Part shown: positions 24,812 to 33,682 of the stretch, in pieces | How positions within the stretch are numbered: the stretch's first letter is position 1 | How the letters are laid out: every line of letters begins with the position of its first letter | Assembly (NCBI GenBank): GCA_949741925.1 | Contig: CATJOY010000052.1 | Location: 1 to 54,524, forward strand | Direction: 5' to 3' | DNA: 54,524 bases | Origin: an uncultured Desulfovibrionaceae bacterium | GTDB taxonomy: Bacteria > Desulfobacterota > Desulfovibrionia > Desulfovibrionales > Desulfovibrionaceae | Translations under genes and position numbers: made by a program | Notes under the pieces: generated by a model | Told to the model about the DNA's origin: nothing | The model's input: the letters and a program-made list of their open reading frames with translations, nothing else | Database searches by the model: none

Positions 24812-24947
24812 CAACGTACTTACTGTGGAGTTCACACATCCTTTTTCTAAAAAGATGCGCCACAATGTTGAGGCTGTTGGGCTTTATCCCGGCAGCATTT
24901 GTCGTTTTCACCCCAGGTGCAGGCTTCCCGGCTTGCAAGGAGGCCCC

Positions 24948-25181
24948 ATGGCCCGTATTACCGTTGAAGATTGCCAGGAACGCGTGGATAACCGTTTTCT
25001 CCTGGTGCAGATGGCCATCAAGCGCGTCCGTCAGTTTAGAGACGGCTATGAGCCGCTTGTTGAATCCCGGAATAAGGAAATTGTTACCGCCCTGCGCGAA
25101 ATTGCGGCAGGCAAGGTGATGCCCGAGGATCTTTCCTACTATACCCCCATTACCAGCCCGGTAAAGCCGGATCTTGACTGA
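24948..25181 (+). CDS. rpoZ: RNA polymerase omega subunit
   Basis: The 77-residue product begins MARITVEDC and continues [18 protein letters not shown], the conserved omega core that helps assemble the beta-prime subunit of RNA polymerase. Length is normal. AAGGAGG stands seven bases ahead of the ATG; an upstream in-frame extension has no family match. dnaJ follows 59 bases later, with a small hairpin (CCCGCC/GGCGGG at about 25190-25210) between them. Confidence 0.96.
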   Translation: MARITVEDCQERVDNRFLLVQMAIKRVRQFRDGYEPLVESRNKEIVTALREIAAGKVMPEDLSYYTPITSPVKPDLD

Positions 25182-25240
25182 ACTTCCCATCCCGCCTTCT
25201 GTTCCCGGGCGGGGCTTTTCCGTTCTTTAGGTCCAGCCCT

Positions 25241-26356
25241 ATGACACAGCGCGATTATTACGAAATTCTTGAAGTTGACCGTACGGCATCCGACGAGGAA
25301 ATTAAAAAGGCTTATCGGCAGATGGCCTTACGCCACCACCCGGATCGCAACCCCGGCGATCCCGAGGCTGAGGCTCGTTTCAAGGAGGCGGCCGAGGCGT
25401 ATGAAGTTCTGCGCGATCGAGAAAAGCGCGCCGTTTACGATCGCTACGGCCATGCAGGTTTGGGCGGCATGGGAGGCGGCGGCTTTTCCAGCAGTGAAGA
25501 TATTTTCTCCCATTTCAGCGATATATTCGGGGATTTTTTAGGTTTTGGCGGCAGGGCCCGTTCCGGGCCGCGCGCCCGGCAGGGCGAGGATTTGCGCTAT
25601 AACCTTGAAATTACCTTGCAGCAAGCTGCCAAAGGCGATGAAATTACTCTGAAGATCCCCAAAAAAGTTCTCTGCCCGGAATGCTCGGGTTCCGGAGCCG
25701 CCGCGGGTTCCACCCCGGAAACCTGTCCTCAGTGCGGCGGGCGGGGCCAGGTGCGCCATAGCCAGGGCTTTTTTCAGATTTCCATGCCCTGCCCTTCCTG
25801 CCACGGCGAGGGCAAGATCATCAGCAATCCCTGTCCCCGCTGCAAGGGGGCGGGAGTGACCCGCGAAACCCGTGAACTTGCCGTGCGCATTCCGGCGGGC
25901 GTGGATACCGGCAACCGCCTGCGCCTGCGCGGGGAAGGCGAGCCGGGAACCTTGGGCGGCCCTCCCGGGGATTTGTACGTGTTGATCATGGTTAAGGAAG
26001 ATAAGGTCTTTCAGCGCGAGGGGCAGAACCTGTTGGTAGATGCCGCGATCAGTTTCACGCAGGCTGCTTTGGGCGCTACCATTGAGGTGCCGGGGCTTGA
26101 CGGGCCTCTCTCCATAGAGATACCCAAAGGAACCCAAAACGGCGAGCTTTTCCGTTTAAGCGGCGGCGGTCTTCCTTACCTGAATAGCCAGCGCGTCGGG
26201 GATTTGCTGGTAGAGGTTAAGGTGTTGGTGCCCACGCGGCTTTCCCCCCGGCAAGAAGAGTTGTTGCGCGAATTCGCCGATCTGGAGCAGCAGAAGCCCC
26301 TCAACAAGGCGAAAAAGATGATGAAAAAAGTCGGTAAGGCAATGGGCTTGGATTGA
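25241..26356 (+). CDS. dnaJ: Chaperone DnaJ, type I
   Basis: This 371-residue co-chaperone has the full type I layout: J domain (1-70) with HHPD at 32-35, a Gly/Phe-rich segment (72-105), a zinc-binding region with four repeats ([32 protein letters not shown]; about 147-210), and the C-terminal substrate-binding domains. It stimulates DnaK ATPase and hands over unfolded clients. Between rpoZ and hldD in one direction, probably one transcript. Confidence 0.97.
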   Translation: MTQRDYYEILEVDRTASDEEIKKAYRQMALRHHPDRNPGDPEAEARFKEAAEAYEVLRDREKRAVYDRYGHAGLGGMGGGGFSSSEDIFSHFSDIFGDFLGFGGRARSGPRARQGEDLRYNLEITLQQAAKGDEITLKIPKKVLCPECSGSGAAAGSTPETCPQCGGRGQVRHSQGFFQISMPCPSCHGEGKIISNPCPRCKGAGVTRETRELAVRIPAGVDTGNRLRLRGEGEPGTLGGPPGDLYVLIMVKEDKVFQREGQNLLVDAAISFTQAALGATIEVPGLDGPLSIEIPKGTQNGELFRLSGGGLPYLNSQRVGDLLVEVKVLVPTRLSPRQEELLREFADLEQQKPLNKAKKMMKKVGKAMGLD

Positions 26357-26480
26357 AGGCCGGGCAGCGACGTTGTGTATTCCTCTCCGACCCGCCCCTG
26401 GAGAAGACTGCAAGAACGGCTTTATGGATCATCAATTGAGCGGCCCGTTCTCGGGCTGTTTGCAGCATTCGGAGCACGCC

Positions 26481-27452
26481 ATGTATGTAGTTACCGGCGG
26501 CGCGGGCATGATTGGCAGCGCCATGGTCTGGCAGTTGAACGAGCAGGGCATTACGGATATCTGGGTCGTTGACCACCTGGCGGATTCGGAAAAATGGCGC
26601 AATCTGGTTAAGCGGAAATTCCAGGAATACTTGCCTCGGGAAGAATTTTTGGAACGGGTCCAAACCGGGGCGCTCCCTGAAAACATTGAGGCGATCTTTC
26701 ACCTGGGGGCCTGTTCTTCCACCACCGAACGGGATGTAGATTATCTTTTCCGCAATAATCTGGAATACAGCAAAACCCTGGCGAACTACGCCCTTTCCCA
26801 CGGCATCCGCTTCATCCAGGCCAGTTCCGCCGCTACTTATGGTGACGGCAGCCTCGGCTTTGATGATGATCCTGCGCTTTTGGAAAACCTGCGGCCCCTT
26901 AACGCCTACGGCTACTCCAAGCATCTTTTTGATCTCTGGGCCCGGCGCAGCGGCGCTTCCCGGCTGCTGGCCGCCCTTAAGTTTTTCAACGTATACGGCC
27001 CCAACGAATACCACAAAGGAAGCATGCGTAGTGTGGCCGTCAAAGGATTTGAGGAAATCCGCGCTACCGGGGCGCTCCGCCTGTTTGCTTCAGATCATCC
27101 GGAGTATGCCGATGGCGGCCAGATGCGCGATTTCGTGTATGTTAAAGACTGCGTGGCGGTCATGTGGTGGCTGGCGCAACACCCTGAAGTTAACGGCGTT
27201 TTTAACTTAGGCACAGGAACGGCCCGTTCCTGGAACGATCTTGCCGCGGCTATCTTTGCCGCTATGGATCGCGCCCCGAACATCATCTATACGCCCATGC
27301 CTGAAACGCTTCGCGGCAAGTACCAAAACTTTACGCAGGCCGCAATGAGCCGCCTGCGCGAGGTCGGTTATACAGCCCCGATGCGTTCCATAGAAGAGGG
27401 CGTAACGGAATATATCCGCGGCTATCTTGCCGGAAATGACCCCTATCTTTGA
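26481..27452 (+). CDS. hldD: ADP-L-glycero-D-manno-heptose 6-epimerase
   Basis: This 323-residue NADP-dependent SDR epimerase converts ADP-D-glycero- to ADP-L-glycero-D-manno-heptose for LPS inner core. It has the N-terminal nucleotide motif VTGGAGMIGS, the substrate segment LGACSSTTERD, the active site YGYSKHLFD, and FFNVYGPNEYHKGSMRSV typical of HldD. GGAGCAC lies upstream of the ATG at 26481. The adenylyltransferase part of the 8554-9534 gene would make its substrate. Confidence 0.96.
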   Translation: MYVVTGGAGMIGSAMVWQLNEQGITDIWVVDHLADSEKWRNLVKRKFQEYLPREEFLERVQTGALPENIEAIFHLGACSSTTERDVDYLFRNNLEYSKTLANYALSHGIRFIQASSAATYGDGSLGFDDDPALLENLRPLNAYGYSKHLFDLWARRSGASRLLAALKFFNVYGPNEYHKGSMRSVAVKGFEEIRATGALRLFASDHPEYADGGQMRDFVYVKDCVAVMWWLAQHPEVNGVFNLGTGTARSWNDLAAAIFAAMDRAPNIIYTPMPETLRGKYQNFTQAAMSRLREVGYTAPMRSIEEGVTEYIRGYLAGNDPYL

Positions 27453-27470
27453 TTTTTTACCTTTTTTCAA

Positions 27471-27505
27471 CGCGCGCCGTACCCGGATTCCGGTTTCGGC
27501 GCGCG
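27471..27505 (+). terminator. Probable terminator after hldD
   Basis: CGCGCGCCG (27471-27479) and CGGCGCGCG (27497-27505) form a perfect 9-base GC stem with a 17-base loop, followed by AATTTTACTAATT. It starts 18 bases after the hldD stop codon. Confidence 0.6.
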
Positions 27506-27598
27506 AATTTTACTAATTGTCCCGGGAGCCGCGGGATAAACGGGAAATTTTGATTTCCCGTCTTGACTTTTAGCCCTGAAAGCGAGCATGAGAAGCCC

Positions 27599-28063
27599 AT
27601 GATGCACGAAGGCGCGAGAAGGGTTATCCCGGAGGAGGATTTTCCCCGTCTTGGGGCCTTTTGGGATCACTGGGGCTTTGCTCCATGGCGTCATGGCGCG
27701 TTTGAGGGGGTTGCAAGAACCCAGCGTTTTGTCAAGGATGGCTTTCTGGGGAAAATCGCCGAATACCATGCCTGGGATTGTATTGTCTGGCGTTGCGGCA
27801 CGGCTGCTGAACGCGAAGCCCTGTGGTCTTCGTTGCGGCCTGTTCCCGATGTTATGACCCAGCGTTTCCTGTTTTTGCTGGAAGACCCCTGGCCGGGGCG
27901 GAGAATCCGCTCCTTCTGGTTGGGAGTCCGTGGTTTTGCCGAGTTTTTCGCCTGCCGTCCGGAGCTGGAGGCCGATACCGAGCCCCGGGATCTCACCGGG
28001 TTGGTGCGTTTGGCCGGAAAGCTGGCAGCAGAAGCCTCCGGGCGCTCCTTGTATGGCGCATGA
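27599..28063 (+). CDS. Hypothetical protein, cytoplasmic
   Basis: I do not recognise a family. The product of about 154 residues has no signal peptide, membrane segment or repeats. It is rich in aromatic residues, with clusters such as FWDHWGFAPWRHGAF and RIRSFWLGVRGFAEFF, and has amphipathic helices at the end (LTGLVRLAGKLAAEAS). GAGAAG sits ahead of two adjacent ATGs; I use the first. Codon use is like its neighbours and the frame is clean, which supports a real gene. It lies between the hldD terminator and cstA. Confidence 0.6.
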   Translation: MMHEGARRVIPEEDFPRLGAFWDHWGFAPWRHGAFEGVARTQRFVKDGFLGKIAEYHAWDCIVWRCGTAAEREALWSSLRPVPDVMTQRFLFLLEDPWPGRRIRSFWLGVRGFAEFFACRPELEADTEPRDLTGLVRLAGKLAAEASGRSLYGA

Positions 28064-28148
28064 CGTGGCGAGAGTTGTCGCAACGCTGAACCGGCCTTTG
28101 CTGTTTTCCCGATAGCCTTACCGGCTCAGGCGGTTTTTGCGTCGGAGG

Positions 28149-28174
28149 CCCGCCCTCCGGCGGGGAGTATTTTT
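28149..28174 (+). other. Hairpin in the cstA leader
   Basis: CCCGCC (28149-28154) and GGCGGG (28159-28164) form a 6-base stem with a 4-base loop, followed by GAGTATTTTT. It ends about 33 bases before the start codon and could be a weak terminator or attenuator. Confidence 0.4.
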
Positions 28175-28206
28175 ATGCCGCAGCGCGCAAAAGGAGGTTT
28201 GTGCGG

Positions 28207-29853
28207 ATGCTGATTGTTCTCTTTCTTCTGGCACTGGTGTTTTTTTGCCTGTGCTACAAGGTATACGGCGGGTTTCTCAGCCGGGTTTTCAACTTGGATA
28301 AAAACAGGAAAACACCAGCCGAGAGCATGTACGACGGGGTAGATTACTGCCCGGCTCATCCGGCGGTGCTTTTGGGGCACCATTTTTCATCCATCGCCGG
28401 GGCTGGTCCCATTGTCGGCCCCATTACCGCTGCCCTGTGGTTTGGCTGGCTGCCGGCCTATATTTGGTGCCTGATCGGCTCGGCATTCTTCGGCGGCCCT
28501 CACGATGCCGGATCGCTCATCGCATCCATCCGGCACAAGGGGCTTTCCATGGGCGAGGTCATTCGCGGCTGGATCGGCGAGCGAGGGCGCTTTCTCTTCC
28601 TTTGCTTCACCGTTGTGACCCTGATCCTCATTGTGGCGGTCTTTTTACAACTGGCGGCTGATACGCTTGCCGGGGATCCCACTGTGGCCTTTGCCGCCAG
28701 CCTTTACATGGGCTTGGCCCTGGTTTTCGGTGTGCTGGTTTACCGCTACCAGGCTTCGCTCAAGCTGACGACCCTTATCTTGCTGCCGATCATTTTCGGA
28801 GCCTGTTGGTTTGCCCGGGAGTTCCCCGGCGTAACCGCCCCCTTTACCTACAGTTCTGAAACCTGGCGCTGGATTCTGGTAGGCTATATTGTTTTGGCCT
28901 CGCTGTTGCCCGTATGGCTGTTGCTCCAGCCTCGCGATTACCTGGCCTCCTACTTCCTCTATTTTGCTGTTATCATCGGCGCTGTGGGGATGCTTTTCGG
29001 TTCCGGAAGCTTTGAAGTGACTCTGCCGGCCCTGCGCGGCGTTGTTGCGGCCAGCCCCCCGGCGGCGGCGGATCAGTATATCTGGCCGATTCTTTTTGTT
29101 ACTGTCGCCTGTGGGGCCATTTCCGGCTTCCACTCCATGGTTGGCAGCGGCACTACCTCCAAACAGCTCCGCCGGGAGACGGATAGCCTGAGCATTGGCT
29201 ACGGCTCCATGCTTCTGGAAGGCATGGTAGCCGTCATCGCCCTGGGGACTATTATGATCTCCGGCCTGGAGGCCAAAGGCAGCCCGGTGGCGATTTTTGC
29301 CAACGGGTTCGGCCAGTTCTGCTCGTTGGTGGGCATTGACGCGGCCCTCGGCACTTCTATGGGGGCCTTGGCCATTAACTCTTTTATCTTGACCACCCTG
29401 GATACGGCCACCCGCCTGACGCGCTACCAGATCCAGGAATTCTCCGGGCAGCGCATCGATAAATACAGCGCTACCCTCATTGCTGTAGCCGCATCGCTTC
29501 TGCTGCTGCTCTCCAAATCCGGAGACCAGACCATCATGAGCTTTATCTGGCCGGTTTTCGGCTCGGCGAACCAGCTTGTGGCCGCCCTGGCCCTGCTCGG
29601 CGTTGCCGTCTGGGTGCGCAAGGGCCTTGGCAAGGACAACAAGTTTTTGATGCTGCCGATGTGGTTCATGCTTGTTACCACCATTGCCGCACTGGCTATG
29701 CTTATCCGGGATCAGCTCCGGGCAACCCCGACCAACTATGTTGTCATTGTCATTTCCATCGTGCTCATGGCTTTGGCTGTGCTCATGGTTCGCGAAGCCC
29801 TGGCGGCATTGAGGGCCGCTCCTAAAGATCTGCGCCCGTCCGCGGCGGATTGA
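28207..29853 (+). CDS. cstA: Carbon starvation protein A (CstA) family permease
   Basis: This 548-residue inner-membrane protein has the CstA core: YDGVDYCPAHPAVLLGHHFSSIAGAGPIVGPITAALWFGWLPAYIWCLIGSAFFGGPHD, then FHSMVGSGTTSKQL and the NSFILTTLDTATRLTRYQIQEF region, with about 14 hydrophobic segments. Family members import peptides or pyruvate. It is shorter than the about 700-residue E. coli CstA, as in many anaerobes. The ATG at 28207 is nine bases after AGGAGG; a GTG two codons earlier is too close. Confidence 0.94.
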   Translation: MLIVLFLLALVFFCLCYKVYGGFLSRVFNLDKNRKTPAESMYDGVDYCPAHPAVLLGHHFSSIAGAGPIVGPITAALWFGWLPAYIWCLIGSAFFGGPHDAGSLIASIRHKGLSMGEVIRGWIGERGRFLFLCFTVVTLILIVAVFLQLAADTLAGDPTVAFAASLYMGLALVFGVLVYRYQASLKLTTLILLPIIFGACWFAREFPGVTAPFTYSSETWRWILVGYIVLASLLPVWLLLQPRDYLASYFLYFAVIIGAVGMLFGSGSFEVTLPALRGVVAASPPAAADQYIWPILFVTVACGAISGFHSMVGSGTTSKQLRRETDSLSIGYGSMLLEGMVAVIALGTIMISGLEAKGSPVAIFANGFGQFCSLVGIDAALGTSMGALAINSFILTTLDTATRLTRYQIQEFSGQRIDKYSATLIAVAASLLLLLSKSGDQTIMSFIWPVFGSANQLVAALALLGVAVWVRKGLGKDNKFLMLPMWFMLVTTIAALAMLIRDQLRATPTNYVVIVISIVLMALAVLMVREALAALRAAPKDLRPSAAD

Positions 29854-29875
29854 TCGCCTTTTCTGTGTCGCCGGT

Positions 29876-29990
29876 AAGAATGCCTCCGGCGGCCGGGGCA
29901 TTGCCCCGGACCCCACCAGGGGGGAATGATTCCCCCCTGGTCCCCCCCCCGGGCCGGGGAGAGGGTGGCACAGAAACATTGTTCCCGGCG
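29876..29990 (+). repeat. Hairpin element R2, copy behind cstA
   Basis: The copy begins 23 bases after the cstA stop codon and has the same orientation: ATGCCTCCGGCGGCCGGGGC, the GGGGC/GCCCC and AGGGG/CCCCT-type hairpins with a GAATGATTCC loop, then a decayed head module. Confidence 0.8.
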
Positions 29991-30174
29991 AGGGGGAGAG
30001 GCCGGTTCTTCCTTTTTTTCGCAAAGTCCCCCGGTTTTCTTTGGCAACCTCAGCCGAAAAAAACAGGCTTGGCCTAAGCCGAGGCCTTTGCCTGCGTTTT
30101 CTGGCTTTCCGGTCAGAGAAAATATAACCCCTCGCGGAGGAAATAGAGGCGGAAGGCCTTTACTCTTTTGTCTT
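29991..30174. other. Spacer between two R2 copies
   Basis: I see no gene here. The text is low in structure except for T-rich and A-rich runs (CCTTTTTTTCGC, GAAAAAAACAGG). Confidence 0.4.
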
Positions 30175-30400
30175 TTGGGGCGGAGGAACGATGTTCCCGG
30201 GCTTCATGGGGGGGGGGTGCGCCCCCCCCCCCCCTTGTTGGAGGAGCCGGGGGGGGGATGATTGCCTCGGGCGCCCTGGTCTCCGCCCGTACAGGGCATA
30301 GGAACGAAGAGCTTGTGTCCCCTTTTGTTTTCCTGCGAAATGGTTCCCTCTGGTGGCGGCCGGGGCGTGGCCCCGGTAGCCGGAGGCATGCTCCCGAAGG
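30175..30400 (-). repeat. Hairpin element R2, copy behind the EamA gene
   Basis: Read on the minus strand this begins next to the EamA stop codon: GCCTCCGGCTACCGGGGCC, the GGGGC hairpin, then two head modules. The farther one includes a run of ten G (30208-30217) and thirteen C (30222-30234) that form a perfect fold-back. Confidence 0.7.
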
Positions 30401-30412
30401 CCCCGGCAGCAG

Positions 30413-31258
30413 TCAGGCCAGAATCTTGATGGAGACAGCCCCGGCCAGCACCAGGCAGACGGCCAGAAGACGGGCCGGGGTGATTGTTTCTTTCAGAAAG
30501 ATCACTCCCAGCAGCATGCCGAAGACCACAGAGGTTTCGCGCAGGGCCGCCACCAGGGAAATGGGGGCTTGGGTCATGCCCCAGAGGGAGAGGCCGTAGG
30601 CGATAAAGCTGCATGTCCCCCCAAAGAGCCCGTATTTCCAACGGCCTTTCAGGTAGCGGAAGTATTTGCCCCGGCCCAGGATGACCGCGATGATCAGGAT
30701 GGGAAAGGCATTCAGAAAAAAGACCCAGCAGATGTAAGAAATCGTACTGCCGGAAAGCCGGACGCCGCTGCCGTCGACTACCGTGTAGCCCATGATAATC
30801 AGGGCGTTGGCTAAAGCGCTGAGGGTGACAGGCAGGTTGAACCGGCCGCGCCGAAGGGAATCAGCCGCCAGAGCGAGAATACCCGTGGAGAGAAGCAACA
30901 CCCCGAGCCAGCCGCCCGGAGAAAGGGTATCGTGCAGCAGGAAAACTGCCGTCAGGGCTGTAAACAGCGGGGAAGCGCCGCGCATGATGGTATACGCGTA
31001 ACTGAGATCGGCTCCGCGGTATGCATACGCTATTGTTAGGTAGTAGAAAACATGGATAGTCACCGTGCCCGCGAGATACGGCCAGCTCTCCGGAGCCGGA
31101 GTCGGTAGAAAGGGAAGACAGCAGGCCGCGAGAATGTCGCCGCCTGAGGCTTTCATCACGGTTTCAAAAAGCTTGTTGCTGCCGCCCTTAATGACGGCGT
31201 TCCAGGAAGCATGGAAAAGCGCCGAGCCGAGAATCACCAAAATGACCAAACCGGACAT
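30413..31258 (-). CDS. EamA/DMT family transporter
   Basis: This 281-residue protein has ten predicted membrane helices in two EamA repeats (about 1-135 and 145-281), as in drug/metabolite transporters such as RhaT-like and YdcZ-like exporters. Features include ASWNAVIKG in helix 1, YAYTIMRGASPLFTAL in helix 4 and LVAALRETSVVFGMLLGVIFLKE near the end. Substrate unknown. The predicted papain-like hydrolase gene lies 86 bases upstream in the same direction. Confidence 0.9.
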   Translation of the reverse strand: MSGLVILVILGSALFHASWNAVIKGGSNKLFETVMKASGGDILAACCLPFLPTPAPESWPYLAGTVTIHVFYYLTIAYAYRGADLSYAYTIMRGASPLFTALTAVFLLHDTLSPGGWLGVLLLSTGILALAADSLRRGRFNLPVTLSALANALIIMGYTVVDGSGVRLSGSTISYICWVFFLNAFPILIIAVILGRGKYFRYLKGRWKYGLFGGTCSFIAYGLSLWGMTQAPISLVAALRETSVVFGMLLGVIFLKETITPARLLAVCLVLAGAVSIKILA

Positions 31259-31344
31259 GGCGTTCCTCCTGCGTTTGCGGGTACTGCTGTGGCGGCGTGG
31301 TAAGGGACCGACGCCCCCGGCGCGGATTGTCGGGCTTCGGGCGG

Positions 31345-31992
31345 TTAGGGCCTTTCGATAAAGTAGAGAGAAGCCGGTTCCAGCACCAACAGGTGGCGGC
31401 GTTTTTCCGGCCTGGCGTCAATATCGGTATCCTGGCGTTTCAGGGCAAAAACAGCTCCCGAATCCCGGCTGGCGTCCCGGAAGCGCAGCGCGTTGTTGCG
31501 CATGGATTCGCCGACAGTCCAGTGGCGTATCACAGGATCTTCCGTATAGGGCAGAAAACGCTGGAAACGCAGAAGAACCCTGCGTTTTTCCCCGCCTTTG
31601 GAAAACCATTGTTCCAGCGCGTCCCAAACCTCCGGGTGCGAGAAGCCCTGGTTTTCTTCTTCGGGGCAATACAACGCGGCACTTTCAAGATCAAGACAGC
31701 CGGGGGGCAGAGGGTCTTCCTGCGGCGTCGGTCCGAAGGGCCGGAAAACCCGGATAGGATAGCGGTAGGCCGTGCGGGTTCTGGCCAGCACATAGGGCGT
31801 GAGCCAGTAAAAATCCGTTTTGTTCCTTAGGGTGGCATCCCAAAGCCGGGGGTGGGCGGAAATATCTTCCAAAGTAGAAGCTAAAATTTCCCGCCCTCGG
31901 GAAAGGTTCAAGGGGAACAGCGAACTCAAGAGGTTGATTACCGCGTACACGGGGCATAAAAAATCAAGCTGTCCCTGGTGGTATGGCTGCAT
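31345..31992 (-). CDS. Predicted papain-like cysteine hydrolase
   Basis: The 215-residue product has no clear named family, but its ends look like a papain-fold enzyme. Near the start, GQLDFLCPVYAVIN places a glutamine (Q8, oxyanion hole) five residues before a cysteine (C13) at the start of a helix. Near the C terminus RHWTVGES (H157) is followed by ALRFRDAS (D173), the His and Asp of a triad. Related unannotated proteins show GxxDGLCGxYAxxN and HW motifs. No signal peptide, so it probably acts in the cytoplasm. Could be a peptidase, deamidase or toxin-like enzyme; function is inference. Confidence 0.55.
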   Translation of the reverse strand: MQPYHQGQLDFLCPVYAVINLLSSLFPLNLSRGREILASTLEDISAHPRLWDATLRNKTDFYWLTPYVLARTRTAYRYPIRVFRPFGPTPQEDPLPPGCLDLESAALYCPEEENQGFSHPEVWDALEQWFSKGGEKRRVLLRFQRFLPYTEDPVIRHWTVGESMRNNALRFRDASRDSGAVFALKRQDTDIDARPEKRRHLLVLEPASLYFIERP

Positions 31993-32444
31993 GGCAGGGT
32001 ATCCTCAGACAAAAATATGCATCCTTGGCCGCGAGATCGCAATGCTCCTCCGGCCCGGGCAATGGTTCCCGCGCCGGATCACGGAAAACAGTTCCTCTGT
32101 TCCTAGTGCTTAGCCGTATGGGCCGGGAGCGTCAAGCTGGCCGATTCTATGGTATTGGTCTTTTTTGAAGATGGGGGCGTTGCCCCGCGCCTCGCCGATG
32201 ATGTCCGTAGATCCCCGAACGGGGCTTGGCCTCCAGCCTTACCCCCCAATTAGGGGCGTCGGGAAATCATTCCCTTGCTGGAGTGTGGCGAGCGGCCCTC
32301 AATCGTCACCGACCCTTATCCCGGTGTTTTTATTCCTGAAGCGCTTTGCTGCTGGAGACATTCTTGCGTAGTGCGGGGGGAAGCTGCTATAACGCTGTTC
32401 CGTTAGAGGCTGTTCCGAAAGACATTGAGCGTTTTTTCGGCTGA
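31993..32444. other. Divergent gap with a decayed R2 copy
   Basis: No gene is supported. At about 32165-32290 fragments of R2 are visible (GGGGCGTTGCCCC, then GGGAAATCATTCCC). The remainder has normal composition with no recognised signal. Confidence 0.5.
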
Positions 32445-32468
32445 CGCCGCCAGGGGGAAAAGGCGGCG
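32445..32468 (+). other. Hairpin ahead of the ComFB-like gene
   Basis: CGCCGCC (32445-32451) and GGCGGCG (32462-32468) form a perfect 7-base stem with a 10-base loop, about 65 bases before the start codon. Meaning unknown. Confidence 0.4.
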
Positions 32469-32535
32469 GAGCGGCAGAAACGCCCTGGCAAACAGCGTCT
32501 GGAGGGAGCATATGAAAAACCAGGAGGGGTATCAT

Positions 32536-32823
32536 ATGAACAAGCAGGATCGATATCGTTTGGGCAATGTGAATCTCGCCGAGGTGAGAAACCGCAATGA
32601 GCTCCGGGTGATCGCAGCCATCCGCAAGGCCTTGGAAGAGCTTGGCAACCCGGAACTGCCGGAAAAATCTTTGTGTGACGCGTATGCCTTGGCCCTGAAT
32701 TTGTTGCCCGCCCGGTACGCCCAGAGAGGCACCATCGTCCTCCGCGAGCCGATTCGGGAAGCCCATGTGCGGGAGGCAGTGGGCAAGGCCCTCAGCCAGG
32801 TGCTGGTTAACCCCAAGGAGTAA
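32536..32823 (+). CDS. ComFB-like late competence protein family
   Basis: The 95-residue product ends in the ComFB-type pattern LCDAYALALNLLPARYAQRGTIVLREPI, where Asp-x-x-Ala-LNxLPxRY is the family hallmark. ComFB-domain proteins bind c-di-nucleotides in some bacteria; that is not established for this one. Two ATGs, at 32512 and 32536, both have excellent ribosome binding sites (GGAGGGAG and AGGAGGGG); the second fits the family better. The PHP phosphatase gene follows 14 bases later. Confidence 0.75.
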   Translation: MNKQDRYRLGNVNLAEVRNRNELRVIAAIRKALEELGNPELPEKSLCDAYALALNLLPARYAQRGTIVLREPIREAHVREAVGKALSQVLVNPKE

Positions 32824-32837
32824 CCGGAGCTGTTGCT

Positions 32838-33665
32838 GTGATCAGTATTGATTGCCACGCCCATACGGCCTATTCGCACGGGAAAGACAGCGTTGGCGAC
32901 ATGGTCGCCGCGGCGGCGGAGAAAGGGCTTGCCGTGTTCGGTCTTTCCGAACATTCTTTGCGCCCGCCAGGCTATGGTTATGCTTCCGATTACCAGGAGC
33001 GGCTTGCCGCAAACTTTCCCTCCTATATTGCTGAAGTCTTGGAAGAACGCCGCAAATACCAGGGGCGTATGACCGTGCTCCTGGGGCTGGAACTGGATTA
33101 CATTCCGGCCGAGGAAGCCTTTGCCCGAAAAGCCTGCGCGGCCGCCGCGTATGATTATGTCATTGGCGGTCTGCATTTTCAGGAACACTGGGGCTTTGAC
33201 GGCAGCGCGGCGGAATGGGCGAACCTCTCCACGCAAACCTGCCGGGAGCACTTTGTCCGCTATTACCATGATCTGGAAAAAATGGCCTGTAGCGGGCTTT
33301 TTCAGATCGCCGCCCATCCTGATCTGATCAAGCTTTTTCGTCCGGATGATTTCCAGGCCTGGCTCGATGAGCCGGATGCCCTGGCCTTGATCCGGCGGTC
33401 CCTGGCCGCGATTAAAGAGCAGGGCATGGCGCTGGAAGTTTCCTCCGCCGCCTTGCGTAAGGGACTGGGCGAACCCTATCCCGCGCCGCCGATTATGGCC
33501 CTGGCGGCGGAACTGGGCCTGCCGATCAGTTTTGCTTCAGATGCTCATGCCGCCGGGGATGTGGCCTGGGGCTTCGGCGAACTTGCCGCCTACGCTCACC
33601 GTTTCGGGTATACGGAAAGCGTCTGGTTTCAGCAGAAAAGCATGATCTCCCGGCCTTTTTCCTGA
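32838..33665 (+). CDS. PHP-family histidinol-phosphatase-like phosphoesterase
   Basis: This 275-residue protein is a PHP-domain phosphatase of the HisJ/HisK type. Metal-binding motifs are in order: DCHAHTAYSHGKDS (5-18), GLSEHS, GLELDYI, GGLHF, AAHPDLIK and the final SDAHAAGDV. It could perform the histidinol-phosphate step of histidine synthesis, but no other his gene is nearby, so another phosphoester is possible. It starts with GTG after GGAG, and probably shares a transcript with the ComFB-like gene and the ABC gene. Confidence 0.87.
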   Translation: MISIDCHAHTAYSHGKDSVGDMVAAAAEKGLAVFGLSEHSLRPPGYGYASDYQERLAANFPSYIAEVLEERRKYQGRMTVLLGLELDYIPAEEAFARKACAAAAYDYVIGGLHFQEHWGFDGSAAEWANLSTQTCREHFVRYYHDLEKMACSGLFQIAAHPDLIKLFRPDDFQAWLDEPDALALIRRSLAAIKEQGMALEVSSAALRKGLGEPYPAPPIMALAAELGLPISFASDAHAAGDVAWGFGELAAYAHRFGYTESVWFQQKSMISRPFS

Positions 33666-33682
33666 TCCCCGCAGGGGCTGTT

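Noticed and set aside
28645..30024. Long minus-strand frame opposite cstA
   Set aside because: Antisense to a strongly conserved permease; composition is that of a mirror frame, with no family match.
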